Assembly (NCBI GenBank): GCA_900548745.1
Contig: URLQ01000005.1
Location: 1-37,383, forward strand
Reading direction: 5' to 3'
Source of the DNA: an uncultured Prevotella sp.
Lineage (GTDB): Bacteria; Bacteroidota; Bacteroidia; Bacteroidales; Bacteroidaceae
Length of the DNA: 37,383 nucleotides
The position numbers were made by a program, and so were the translations under genes. A model generated the notes under the pieces. The model made no database searches, was not told the origin of the DNA, and saw only the letters and a program-made list of their open reading frames with translations. How positions within the stretch are numbered: position 1 is the stretch's first letter; each line of letters begins with the position of its first letter. Shown here piece by piece: positions 7,517 through 16,082 of this stretch.

Positions 7517-7997
7517 CTTCGCAGCAATAGACTTTGAGACAGCCAACAACGAACGTAGTTCCGTATGTTCTGTTGGCATCGTTGTAGTTCGTGATGGTGA
7601 GATAGTAGATAAATTCTATTCCCTAATCAAACCAGAGCCGGAATACTACAATTATTGGTGCTCCCAAGTACATGGTTTGTCTTTGGACGACACAATGGAT
7701 GCGCCTGTATTTCCCGATGTATGGGCTCAGATTGAGCCTATGATTGAAGGGTTGCCTTTGGTTGCTCATAATAAAGCATTCGACGAAAGTTGCCTGAAAG
7801 CCGTATTCCGTGTCTATCAGATGGACTATCCTGACTATGAATTTCATTGCACCTGCATTGCATCACGTAAGGTATGGCCAGAAGGACACCATAATCTTGA
7901 TATAATAGCCGCTCGATGTGGCTATGATTTGGAAAATCATCACCATGCACTTGCTGATGCTGAAGCCTGCGCAGCAATAGCAATAAAAATATTATAA
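7509..7997 (+). CDS. DnaQ-like DEDDh 3'-5' exonuclease
   Basis: This is a compact 162-residue DEDD exonuclease. Exo I is AIDFETAN (D8, E10), Exo II is around AHNKAFDESCL near residue 88, and Exo III is HHHALADAEACA near residue 145, with His four residues before the Asp. All metal-binding residues of the DEDDh subclass are visible. It resembles the stand-alone epsilon-like exonucleases (DNA polymerase III epsilon / RNase T type) rather than a polymerase domain. It overlaps the UDG-like gene by 8 bp and sits in the WYL operon. It presumably trims single-stranded DNA or RNA 3' ends. A core-only polymerase III alpha gene is encoded in the same island at 18369. Confidence 0.85.
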   Translation: MNNFAAIDFETANNERSSVCSVGIVVVRDGEIVDKFYSLIKPEPEYYNYWCSQVHGLSLDDTMDAPVFPDVWAQIEPMIEGLPLVAHNKAFDESCLKAVFRVYQMDYPDYEFHCTCIASRKVWPEGHHNLDIIAARCGYDLENHHHALADAEACAAIAIKIL

Positions 7998-8007
7998 TCG
8001 TCTTAGT

Positions 8008-8571
8008 ATGATACAAATGAATATAAAAGAAATACAGCAAAAAATAGTTCAATACGGTGTTTCGCTTTCAACAATTAGTGTAGAAAACATAGAAACAGGT
8101 TTTCTGTCAATGAACAGGATAAATCCGCTAGAAAATAACCAAGTACTCGCATTGTCGCAAGAGACAGAGAAAATCTTGATTCAGTTCGTCCAAGCATTCA
8201 GCAACATCAAGTTTGAACGATATGATAGCGGTAATATCTTCCAATATGTGTTTGATAAGGTCGTTGAAGTAACATATAAAGTTATAACCGACTCTGAGAT
8301 TGATACACAGTTTATCCCCAAAGAGGTGTACGAATACCATGAATCTGACCTTCCTGAGTATATACAATTAAAACTTACGAATAAGGTGGGTAAACTCGGT
8401 ATAATACATTGTCGAGTAATTGATTATATAGAAAAAAACGAATATAGAACAGATGACCTAAATACCTGGTTACTTCCTCTTCTATTAATTGCAACATTCA
8501 TAGGAATAGAATTTGCGCAAGAGATTGATCTGGATGATGATTCTGAGATGAAAGCATTTATGAATTTCTAA
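8008..8571 (+). CDS. Unknown protein (187 aa) upstream of the GmrSD-like gene
   Basis: I do not recognise this protein. It starts 10 nt after the exonuclease gene. An ATG at 8017 (MNIKEIQQ) is an equally good start. The sequence is AT-rich. It is predicted to be mixed helix and strand, with one hydrophobic stretch (WLLPLLLIATFIGIEF, ~152-168) that could be a membrane segment or a buried helix, and an acidic tail. It ends 14 nt before the DUF262 protein, so it probably belongs with it as a small partner. Confidence 0.5.
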   Translation: MIQMNIKEIQQKIVQYGVSLSTISVENIETGFLSMNRINPLENNQVLALSQETEKILIQFVQAFSNIKFERYDSGNIFQYVFDKVVEVTYKVITDSEIDTQFIPKEVYEYHESDLPEYIQLKLTNKVGKLGIIHCRVIDYIEKNEYRTDDLNTWLLPLLLIATFIGIEFAQEIDLDDDSEMKAFMNF

Positions 8572-8585
8572 TAAACTTTGAAGAA

Positions 8586-10982
8586 ATGACAGATAAAGTA
8601 TTTCTTTTAGAAGATATAGCATCCTGGACACAGGATAATTCTTCGGTTTTAATTCCTGCAATTCAACGTGGATTAGTATGGAAACCACGTCAAGTAGAAT
8701 TGCTATGGGATTCAATTTTAAGAGGATTCCCAATCGGTTCATTTATGCTTTCCGATATATCTGACAATCCTGACCATTATTATTTAATGGATGGACAGCA
8801 ACGTTTCAATGCAATTTCTCTTGGATATGAGATAAATGAAAATCCCAATGCCGTATTATGGTTGGATATTGACTCTCAATCATTGGATAACGTAAAAACG
8901 TCAAGGCGTTATTTAGTAAGAGTAACAACTTCTGCTCACCCATGGGGATTTTCAAAAAATGATGAGTGTACTCCTCTAAACACTGATGATCGAAGAAAAG
9001 CATTGTATCTATACAATTTAGAAGGAAGTATATATAATAATGATTTCTCCCTTAAAACCACATGGCCTTATAAAGCAGGAAAGCCTATACCTTTGCATAT
9101 ATTTACTTCTGCGTCTATCGAGTCAAGAGAAGCTTTTCTAAAAGACATAAAGCATAATATCGAAAATTCTGATTTTGTATATTTGCAAAATCTAACTCAA
9201 AATGGACAGATTACAGAAGAAGATTGGACATACATAAGAGAAAAAATCTATGATGTTTTTTCCTATGTAAAAAAATATCAAGTTCATTGTAACCATCTCT
9301 CGTTAGAAGTTCTTGATGAAGAGGCAAAGCAAAACACAGAAGATAAATCTAATTTGGAAATACTTTTTGAGAGAATAAATGTTAATGGAACTCGTATCTC
9401 AAATGAAGACCTTGCATATTCATCTATCAAAGCATATTGGCCTGAAATACGAGATATAAATGACGAATTAGCAAGCCGTTATATGGCACCAGCAAGGTTG
9501 GCAATGTTATCATTCCGACTTAGTTTAACAAATTGTTGGGCTGAAAAATTGCAAGATTCAATAAGCTTAAAACAAATAAGAAGTCTTTCAACGGAACAAG
9601 ACAAAAAGGAGGAAATATCTAAGCTATATACTGGTGGGAACCTTAAACAGATACTCAATACTATTGACAGATGGATAGGTGTTACGGACGAAGGGAACCT
9701 AAGAACGCCTTCTATTCTTAGAACCTTGATTGCTCATAAATGCTCGGAACTATATCTGCTACTTATGTATTGGGCAAAACAGTCAATAGAAAGACCAGAA
9801 TTCTTTCACCTTACAGATTTCGAAGTTCGAGCAATTGCTTTTACCATTCGATGGTGGAGCAATAATGCGAATGCCGTAATTAAAGAAATTATGGTTAGAA
9901 CTAGCAGGGAAAGGAATATTAATATTGAAGTAGTCAAAACAGGTATTGGTCGCAGTATGCACGATTGCAACCTTTTACATATTTATTCACCAACAGAAGT
10001 TAGTCAGTTCTTTAGAATAGAAAAATCACCAAAGTGGAGAGTTTATTCACAACAAGCTGGTCCATGGTGGGAATTTTTCTGGAGATTGAGAGATGGCTAT
10101 TGGGTAGATGTTCCTAGTGAAATGCTTATTTATGCGGAACGAGAATACATAAATTCACATTTCTCAAATTATGATCCTGCTCGTCAAGATATGTGGGAAA
10201 GCTATAACCGTCCATGGGATTTTGACCATATTATAGCACAAAACCGAATAAATAACAGACAAGGTGAATATCGTGAATATGATCAGTTCTGGCTAAATTC
10301 AATAGGTAATATAGCTGCCATATCATTTGAAAGCAATAGAAGCAAGAGTGATAGCACTTCAGATTACGAAGAATATGAAAGTAACGCAGAAAGCTTACTA
10401 TTTGACCCTATAGTCAAAGAGTTAACTGATTATCAAATAACGTATAATGCTGAGCAAAGCTACAAATACGCATCGTCCTCTTTTGCACGTTTAATAAAAA
10501 TATACGAACGTGTATATGAAATGATTGCTCCTGCTGTAGAGTGTATTCCATTGTCATCGACAGTTTCACAACGAAAACAACTGTTCAACGCGATATGTGA
10601 ACAGGTGCCAAACGCAAAAGCATATCTCGTTGCTGGAAACAATATGGAATTTGAAATAACCCGTGATCAAGATTGGTGTCGCCAATGGATCAGCGTTGGA
10701 GTTGTTGTAGGAAACTTGTACCCTTGTATTTGTTGGATAGCAGATCAAAATGATGGAAAACCTCGCGATTTTGAAATTGGAATACGCAAGGCTCCTGGTA
10801 CACAAATCATTCAAGAGATAAAAACAAAAATTGAAAACATTGAAGGATTAGAATCCTACAACAAATCTTCAAGTGATTGGTGGTATGCTTACAACAACAA
10901 ATACAATCATATCGATAGCGGAGAACTGGTGAAAGAAATCGAAAGATTGATTGTTATATGTAATGAAGCTAATAATGATTAG
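8586..10982 (+). CDS. GmrSD-type protein: DUF262 plus DUF1524-like HNH
   Basis: The N-terminus has the DUF262/ParB-like pattern IPAIQRGLVWKPRQVELLWDS (about residues 23-43), then GFPIGSFML and MDGQQRFNAI near residues 63-79. This is the nucleotide-sensing motif of GmrS. Around residues 540-580 is an HNH of the DUF1524 type (WDFDHIIAQN.., then FWLNSIGNIAAIS). GmrSD-like type IV restriction enzymes cut DNA with modified bases and need NTP hydrolysis by the DQQR-type domain. The protein is 798 residues. About 200 residues after the HNH form an additional C-terminal domain (RDQDWCRQWISVGVVVG, GIRKAPGTQII) I cannot name. Codon use is AT-rich compared with the flanking chromosome. The restriction role is an inference from the family. 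Confidence 0.85.
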   Translation: MTDKVFLLEDIASWTQDNSSVLIPAIQRGLVWKPRQVELLWDSILRGFPIGSFMLSDISDNPDHYYLMDGQQRFNAISLGYEINENPNAVLWLDIDSQSLDNVKTSRRYLVRVTTSAHPWGFSKNDECTPLNTDDRRKALYLYNLEGSIYNNDFSLKTTWPYKAGKPIPLHIFTSASIESREAFLKDIKHNIENSDFVYLQNLTQNGQITEEDWTYIREKIYDVFSYVKKYQVHCNHLSLEVLDEEAKQNTEDKSNLEILFERINVNGTRISNEDLAYSSIKAYWPEIRDINDELASRYMAPARLAMLSFRLSLTNCWAEKLQDSISLKQIRSLSTEQDKKEEISKLYTGGNLKQILNTIDRWIGVTDEGNLRTPSILRTLIAHKCSELYLLLMYWAKQSIERPEFFHLTDFEVRAIAFTIRWWSNNANAVIKEIMVRTSRERNINIEVVKTGIGRSMHDCNLLHIYSPTEVSQFFRIEKSPKWRVYSQQAGPWWEFFWRLRDGYWVDVPSEMLIYAEREYINSHFSNYDPARQDMWESYNRPWDFDHIIAQNRINNRQGEYREYDQFWLNSIGNIAAISFESNRSKSDSTSDYEEYESNAESLLFDPIVKELTDYQITYNAEQSYKYASSSFARLIKIYERVYEMIAPAVECIPLSSTVSQRKQLFNAICEQVPNAKAYLVAGNNMEFEITRDQDWCRQWISVGVVVGNLYPCICWIADQNDGKPRDFEIGIRKAPGTQIIQEIKTKIENIEGLESYNKSSSDWWYAYNNKYNHIDSGELVKEIERLIVICNEANND

Positions 10983-11005
10983 ACTTTCATAATCCAAATT
11001 TAAGC

Positions 11006-11527
11006 ATGATTAAATTTATATCAGACAAAGAACACTATGAAGACGTCCTGCTCCTGGCATCAAAGGCGAAACATTCACTTTGGATAGGTACAGCTGACAT
11101 CAAAGACCTATATGTCATCCAAGGAAAGACTGAAAAGCCATTCCTTGGTGTACTGTCTGATTTAATCGGGAAAGGCGTTGAGATTCGTATGCTACATGCA
11201 AAAGAACCTGGACAGAACTTTCGTGATGACTTTGATCGTTACCCACGGCTGTTTGACGGCATGGAACGCTTTATGTGCCCTCGTGTACACTTTAAGATAA
11301 TTGTAATAGATACGAATGTCTGCTATATCGGAAGTGCAAATCTTACCGGTGCAGGCATGGGCATGAAAGCTCCCAACCGTCGAAACTTTGAAGCTGGCAT
11401 ACTTACGGATGAGCCATCAATTGTAGAAACAGCGATGGATGAGTTTGATAAAGTATGGTGTGGCATCGAATGTAAGAAGTGTAAAAGAAAGGAATATTGC
11501 GGTGATCCGATAAAGACAATCAGATAA
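11006..11527 (+). CDS. Phospholipase D-family nuclease with Cys-cluster tail
   Basis: One HKD motif is clear: VHFKIIVIDTNVCYIGSANLTG from about residue 94, with H-x-K-x4-D followed by the GSAN strand. PLD-type nucleases with one HKD act as dimers (Nuc/BfiI type). The C-terminus contains CGIECKKCKRKEYCG, four cysteines that could form a small zinc site for DNA binding. The 173-residue length equals a single catalytic domain. It follows the GmrSD-like gene by 23 nt in the same direction. Together they give two different nuclease chemistries next to each other. Substrate is unknown. Confidence 0.8.
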   Translation: MIKFISDKEHYEDVLLLASKAKHSLWIGTADIKDLYVIQGKTEKPFLGVLSDLIGKGVEIRMLHAKEPGQNFRDDFDRYPRLFDGMERFMCPRVHFKIIVIDTNVCYIGSANLTGAGMGMKAPNRRNFEAGILTDEPSIVETAMDEFDKVWCGIECKKCKRKEYCGDPIKTIR

Positions 11528-11558
11528 ATTTCGGCGTTTTTGAAAAATACTTGCGACC

Positions 11559-11594
11559 TGTGCAGCGATTCGGCATAGGTCGCATTTATTTTTG
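11559..11594 (+). promoter_or_regulatory. Shared operator/promoter module, copy 2
   Basis: TGTGCA (11559-11564), 7-nt spacer, GGCATA (11572-11577), then exactly 9 nt, then TATTTTTG (11587-11594). The left arm is the most degenerate of the four copies. It starts a new unit 27 nt before the DnaB-C-like gene. Confidence 0.65.
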
Positions 11595-11620
11595 CACTCA
11601 CAATTGTAAACTCTACAAAT

Positions 11621-12394
11621 ATGCAACGTAAATTTGATGATTTTATTATGAGTCAAGTCATTGACAAATACAATGATGACTTGATTGTGTTGGGAGCGCG
11701 ACCTGCTATTGGCAAATCAACGTTTCTTGCTTCGTTAGCAAAGATTCTTTCTCTTGATAACGACATTCCAACTGTTGTGTTCTGCCCGGAGATGGCAAAA
11801 GAAGTCTTTGTTAGAAGAATTTTGCAGATTGTATTAGGAGTATCACGCGAAGATATTGCTTCCGATGACTTTTGGGACATATTCGACAACAAACAAGTTG
11901 ATGACAGCGTGGCTGATATATGCGAAAAGCCCCTATATATAGATGATACACCAGCTATAGATGTTGAGGAGTTGAAAAGAAAACTCTATACCTTGGTTCA
12001 AGAACATGGTGTAAAGTTTGTGCTGATTGATTACCTGCAGCTCCTCAATACAACCAAAGGAACATCCCGCCAAGAAAATATCCGTTATATATGTCAAACC
12101 TTGAAGGCTATCTCAAAAGAACTTCATTTAATCATTGTTCTCGCATCACAGTGTAGAAGGAATCTAACTAATGGTTCCAACGTACCTGTGCCAGATGACG
12201 TTTCCTTGTTTGAATCATTTGATGATGTTATAGAACATACCTGGACACTGTATCGTCCATCATACTACAATGTGTTTGAGGACGAGCGAGGTTGTGATGT
12301 TAGCAATACTATTGAGCTACATCGTTACAACGGAAAAGACTTCATCGCTAAAGAGACCTTTATATTCGATAAATCCATTCCTAGACTGATATAA
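11621..12394 (+). CDS. DnaB C-terminal-domain-like RecA-fold ATPase
   Basis: This is a stand-alone RecA-type domain of the DnaB helicase family. Walker A is GARPAIGKS (residues 25-33). VVFCPEMAKE at ~52-61 matches the DnaB SLEMS motif, and VLIDYLQLL (134-142) is Walker B. IVLASQCRRNL corresponds to the SQLNR motif, and the end (WTLYRPSYY, ELHRYNGKDF) resembles the RxxYY and RNG motifs. DnaB is about 450-500 residues. This 257-residue protein lacks the N-terminal DnaG-binding collar, so it is not a normal replicative helicase. ATG at 11648 is an alternative start. It could be a hexameric motor or an ATP switch in the island's system, or a decoy of the replisome. Confidence 0.75.
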   Translation: MQRKFDDFIMSQVIDKYNDDLIVLGARPAIGKSTFLASLAKILSLDNDIPTVVFCPEMAKEVFVRRILQIVLGVSREDIASDDFWDIFDNKQVDDSVADICEKPLYIDDTPAIDVEELKRKLYTLVQEHGVKFVLIDYLQLLNTTKGTSRQENIRYICQTLKAISKELHLIIVLASQCRRNLTNGSNVPVPDDVSLFESFDDVIEHTWTLYRPSYYNVFEDERGCDVSNTIELHRYNGKDFIAKETFIFDKSIPRLI

Positions 12395-12401
12395 CAAGAA
12401 T

Positions 12402-12633
12402 ATGAAAAGAGACTGGAAATATATAATGCTGCGTTGTTTGAAAGCATACTGTATCAGCGTTGCTCTAACGACAATCTGTATGTTCTGCTACATCGAAGTT
12501 GGTAGCGATAAAGGATGGCCAAGGGCAGAAAGTTGGCACAATTGCCTACATACTCATGGGCATTTTGATTTTTTTACTGATTGATAACAAGAAATGGGGT
12601 TTTATATGGACACTACAAATAGCAGATTTATAG
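12402..12633 (+). pseudogene. Frameshifted two-TM small membrane protein
   Basis: From ATG 12402 one frame gives a membrane segment (LKAYCISVALTTICMFCYIEV) and then turns into an unlikely polar, His/Trp-rich tail ending at 12584. Another frame, open after a TAA near 12470, reads VAIKDGQGQKVGTIAYILMG, then ILIFLLIDNKKWGF, and ends at 12631-12633. It has a strong second membrane segment. Joining the two near 12490-12510 would give a plausible ~75-residue two-helix membrane protein. This suggests a -1/+2 frameshift, either a natural mutation, a sequencing error or programmed slippage (no slippery heptamer seen). It lies 7 nt after the DnaB-like gene. Confidence 0.45.
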
Positions 12634-13088
12634 CTTTTCTCAATAGCTGGAGGGCAACCCTTATCGATAATGACTCATACCAAAAGTCTGACAAGGAAAA
12701 TTACGAAAAATGTCTTCAACTATATAATGAAATTATCACTGGGAAGAATATCATTAACGTCGATGACTCTGATTTTGTTAACCTCTTCTGCGAAGGAGGT
12801 CCAGTAACGGCAATAGAAGCTACGACGGACATCAATTCTTCAAACCGCATGGAGGAAGTGATAACTTCCATTAAGAAGGAGATTGCAGGATATGATGGCT
12901 CAATAAACAACATCATGCTATTCATATTCATTGGTAAATCTACTCCTCTTCTGATGGAAGAAATGCCTTTCTTTAATAACTTGATCTCTACATTCGAAAG
13001 TGACACTCAGGTTGTTGGGGGCATCAAGCAGGTGGAAGAATCAGACCTTCTCCGAGTCGCAATGCTCTTTAATTACTCACATAAATGA
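12594..13088 (+). CDS. FtsZ C-terminal-domain-like small protein
   Basis: The first ~95 residues are polar and unrecognised. The segment from ~85 to 160 (VITSIKKEIAGYDGSINNIML.., FIGKSTPLLMEEMPFFNNLI, then QVVGGIKQVEESDLLRVAMLF) follows the order and hydrophobic pattern of the FtsZ C-terminal domain (strand-Gly-helix-strand ending in a helix-capped rVtvIA strand). The GTP-binding Rossmann half with GGGTGTG is absent. It could therefore be a regulator that mimics or caps FtsZ, a remnant fold, or a chance resemblance. ATG 12606 (MDTTNSRF) is an alternative start. The gene overlaps the end of the frameshifted membrane gene. The family call is tentative. Confidence 0.45.
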   Translation: MGFYMDTTNSRFIAFLNSWRATLIDNDSYQKSDKENYEKCLQLYNEIITGKNIINVDDSDFVNLFCEGGPVTAIEATTDINSSNRMEEVITSIKKEIAGYDGSINNIMLFIFIGKSTPLLMEEMPFFNNLISTFESDTQVVGGIKQVEESDLLRVAMLFNYSHK

Positions 13089-13114
13089 GCCCAATATTCC
13101 AAATTTAGCAAGCC

Positions 13115-13150
13115 TGTGCCCAAAATCGGCACACCGCATCCGTAACTTTG
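13115..13150 (+). promoter_or_regulatory. Shared operator/promoter module, copy 3
   Basis: TGTGCC (13115-13120), 7-nt spacer, GGCACA (13128-13133), perfectly symmetric arms, then exactly 9 nt, then TAACTTTG (13143-13150). The ATG of the next gene is at 13172, 21 nt after the box. Confidence 0.8.
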
Positions 13151-13171
13151 CACATAAAAAATAGTTTAAGT

Positions 13172-13681
13172 ATGATCAAAGAAATAATAAAAGGTGTTGA
13201 CGGTTATGTCATTGAGACAGATTCTAATTCATGTTTCATTGACTACCGTGATATGAGTGAAATCATTGGCTATCACGCCGAAAGTGATGTGGTCATTGGC
13301 TATAACAGGGATTATCAAATAGAACAGTTAAATGTAACCACACATGCTCGACAAGTATTCTCAAAAATAGAGAACAAGAGATTTGAGCTGTTGTTGTGCG
13401 GAAGGAGATGCTGGTATGAATGCTCGCACAAAGAAGAAGAAATAGAGTACGCAAAGATTTTTGACTATCTGAAAGAATGTCCTAAGTTTGATTATATCCC
13501 AGAGCTTCAATCTTACCTGATAAGCGAGCTTATCAGGAAGTCGGATATTGAAGCTGTTAGCTTTCATCTGTCGGAGCTATTAGGCTGCGAACCTGATGAT
13601 GACGCAGATAGTTATGAGCCTTGCTTTGGGTATGTATTTGAACTTGTTAGGTTAATTCTTGAATTGAGTGAAGAAAACTAG
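13172..13681 (+). CDS. Unknown protein (169 aa), first gene of the RavA/ViaA unit
   Basis: I do not recognise the family. ATG 13172 is chosen because an upstream TTG in frame would lie inside the promoter box. The protein is soluble and acidic. It has a strand-rich N-terminal half (GVDGYVIETDSNSCFIDYRD), a cysteine-containing centre (LLLCGRRCWYECSHKEEE) and a helical C-terminal half that ends in LELSEEN. It is the first gene after operator copy 3 and leads the MoxR-vWA-metallopeptidase genes, so it may be an adaptor or sensor for that machine. Confidence 0.5.
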   Translation: MIKEIIKGVDGYVIETDSNSCFIDYRDMSEIIGYHAESDVVIGYNRDYQIEQLNVTTHARQVFSKIENKRFELLLCGRRCWYECSHKEEEIEYAKIFDYLKECPKFDYIPELQSYLISELIRKSDIEAVSFHLSELLGCEPDDDADSYEPCFGYVFELVRLILELSEEN

Positions 13682-13723
13682 GTAAAGAGCAATCTGATTA
13701 TCAATAAATTCAATGACCTGTCT

Positions 13724-14485
13724 ATGGATATAATACAACATAATATGACTGTACAAGAGGTGTTTAACACTCCTGCTATCAAGGAAATCGAGCAACAGAT
13801 ACTTCTGTTGTTTGATAAAAGCAAGAATAACTGGCGTAGTGGTGATGCTGATACTATTGCCATTCGGAGTCTTTTGGAAGTCAGGAAAAATTTATTGAAC
13901 AGTCTCTTTGTTTTGGATGAAGAGAACAAACGGCTCTTGACGGACTTTAACGAGGCTTTGAAGAAGCAACTGTTAGACACAAGGGAAAGAACTATAAAAA
14001 TGATGGAGGCAGTTAAGAGCGCAGGCCTTTCTGGTGAGATATTTGCACAAGGGAAATGCTATCTCGGCTATGACTATCCCCTAATACATCCTGTTCAGAG
14101 CAATAGAGCAAAAAAAATGTGGTGTATTCTTAATGGCACTTATGATTGTTACATGCCGTTGTATGAAGATGGAGTTGAAAGTTCAATCAAATATAATATT
14201 GAGAGTGAGGCTCCTTCAGAAAACTATGTGCTGTATCTTGATGATGAACCCGAAGAGAACGGGACGAACAACTGGAATGAGCATCTTGATAGAGAGTTTA
14301 GCGCTGACATGCATCTGGTTTATGCTTTCCATAACCTATATGAACATGTCGGTTTCTCTATATTCGATTTGTTATGGGTTCGCAACTTTAATGTCGAGAT
14401 CAACTTGGAATATGACTATTCTACATATCCAGATGGACATGAATATGATGATCCAGATTGGGACTCGTGTGACTTTTTAGACTAA
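13724..14485 (+). CDS. Unknown protein (253 aa) upstream of the MoxR ATPase
   Basis: No family is recognised. Residues 1-105 are strongly helical and probably coiled-coil (IKEIEQQILLLFDKSKNN, SLLEVRKNLLNSLFVLDEENKRL). The C-terminal half is acidic and tyrosine-rich with a stretch of DD/YD clusters, and ends in DWDSCDFLD. It ends 7 nt before the MoxR gene. A helical N-terminus with an acidic tail would suit a substrate adaptor or an inhibitor of the AAA+ complex. That role is guessed from position only. Confidence 0.5.
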   Translation: MDIIQHNMTVQEVFNTPAIKEIEQQILLLFDKSKNNWRSGDADTIAIRSLLEVRKNLLNSLFVLDEENKRLLTDFNEALKKQLLDTRERTIKMMEAVKSAGLSGEIFAQGKCYLGYDYPLIHPVQSNRAKKMWCILNGTYDCYMPLYEDGVESSIKYNIESEAPSENYVLYLDDEPEENGTNNWNEHLDREFSADMHLVYAFHNLYEHVGFSIFDLLWVRNFNVEINLEYDYSTYPDGHEYDDPDWDSCDFLD

Positions 14486-14492
14486 CTGTAAG

Positions 14493-16082
14493 ATGGGCAA
14501 GAAAAAAGAACCTTCACTATTCTGTGATACGTTGTCTGTCAAAGACCACGCTTCAAGCTTGATAAAGTATATGACCGATGGCATATACGAGAAACAGCAT
14601 ATAATGAGTATGGCACTACTTGCAGCCATTGCTGGTGAAAGTGTGTTCCTGCTCGGACCTCCAGGAACTGCTAAAAGTATGGTGGCACGAAGATTAAAAT
14701 TGGTATTCAAAGACGCAAAGGCATTTGAATACCTGATGTCTCGTTTCTCTACTCCAGACGAGATATTTGGTCCTGTGTCTATATCCAAACTCAAAAACGA
14801 GGATAGATATGAGCGTTTGGTGGATGGTTATTTGCCAGATGCAGAGATTGTCTTTCTTGATGAAATTTGGAAAGCCGGACCTTCTATTCAGAATGCCTTG
14901 CTTACAGCCATCAATGAACGTATCTTCAAGAATGGTTCTGATACACTGAAGCTTCCCATGAAGGCTTTAATTGCTGCCAGCAATGAGTTGCCAGCGGAAG
15001 ATGAAGGACTTGAAGCTTTGTGGGATCGTTTTCTTGTTCGCATCGTTTCCAACTGTATTTCAAGTGAAACGACCTTCTACAAGATGGTAAGGGAGAAAAG
15101 CAATAGCGACCCTATCATACCGCCGTCACTCCTAATTACAGAGGAGTTGTATCATTCATGGCAATCTTCCATATCAGATATTGTCATACCTGATGATGTT
15201 TGTCATGTCATCACTGCTATTCGTAAAGCCATCAAGGAGGAAATGAAAAGCGAAGATTTCTCTCCAATGGATTATTACATATCCGATAGACGCTGGAAGA
15301 AGGTGTTCCATTTGATGCAAGCTTCAGCGTGGTTAAACGATAGAGATAGTATCAACATAACAGATTGTTTGCTATTGATACATTGTCTGTGGAACAAGAC
15401 TCAGACAATATCGAAGGTTCTGGAGATTGTACCCTCTGCCATAACATCAGGGATCGACGTTCGCATTGCTGAAAACAAAACTGCATTAGACAAACTCATA
15501 GCCCAACTCTCTGCAAACATGCCACAGGGAAGGGTTCCAATCACCGAAGATGATGATGAGTTCGCAGTGACAAATTACTTTTATTACACAGTCGATGGAT
15601 TCAACAAGGGGAAATGCCTTTTCTCAAAAGCAGATTACAATCATGTTGACACAAAGAAAACAACTGATGGCATCCTCTATTTTGACGATAGGAACAACTG
15701 TTGGATGATTCATGCAATCTATACCGGTGCTCCTTTCGACTACAAAATGTCGAATGGTAAACTTACAAAGTTGAAACTTCAAAAGTGTAACGGAGGTATT
15801 ATTGTTGATAGCATCCCATACGCCTTCAAAAGGAAAAGCCGATTTGGAGCAAAAGGTCAGGAACAACAAACCTCTTCGTTTACAAGTACAGAGATCATCT
15901 TTGAGGAATGCGAATCAATAAAGAAAGACTTCGCTGAATTACAGTCATTATTCGCCAATAGTACCAATATTTTTGTGTCGTCTGACGATAAGAAACTTAT
16001 AATGCGACAATTATCCAAGACAGAAAAGGAGATTGGAGAACTTGAAATAAAGATAAAGAATACAAAACTGCTCATTCGCTAA
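14493..16082 (+). CDS. MoxR/RavA-family AAA+ ATPase
   Basis: Clear AAA+ of the MoxR/RavA branch. Walker A is GPPGTAKS (residues 55-62) and Walker B FLDEI (121-125). Sensor 1 is within LIAASNELP, and the RavA-type arginine-finger segment EALWDRFLVRI follows. The RavA-like lid runs to about residue 320. After it comes a ~150-residue region unlike the E. coli LARA domain, then a C-terminal coiled coil (LSKTEKEIGELEIKIKNTKL). MoxR proteins are chaperone-like hexamers that work with a vWA partner to insert cofactors or remodel complexes. The vWA gene follows directly, sharing one base of stop/start, as in ravA-viaA. Co-occurrence with nucleases points to a conflict-related use. Confidence 0.9.
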   Translation: MGKKKEPSLFCDTLSVKDHASSLIKYMTDGIYEKQHIMSMALLAAIAGESVFLLGPPGTAKSMVARRLKLVFKDAKAFEYLMSRFSTPDEIFGPVSISKLKNEDRYERLVDGYLPDAEIVFLDEIWKAGPSIQNALLTAINERIFKNGSDTLKLPMKALIAASNELPAEDEGLEALWDRFLVRIVSNCISSETTFYKMVREKSNSDPIIPPSLLITEELYHSWQSSISDIVIPDDVCHVITAIRKAIKEEMKSEDFSPMDYYISDRRWKKVFHLMQASAWLNDRDSINITDCLLLIHCLWNKTQTISKVLEIVPSAITSGIDVRIAENKTALDKLIAQLSANMPQGRVPITEDDDEFAVTNYFYYTVDGFNKGKCLFSKADYNHVDTKKTTDGILYFDDRNNCWMIHAIYTGAPFDYKMSNGKLTKLKLQKCNGGIIVDSIPYAFKRKSRFGAKGQEQQTSSFTSTEIIFEECESIKKDFAELQSLFANSTNIFVSSDDKKLIMRQLSKTEKEIGELEIKIKNTKLLIR

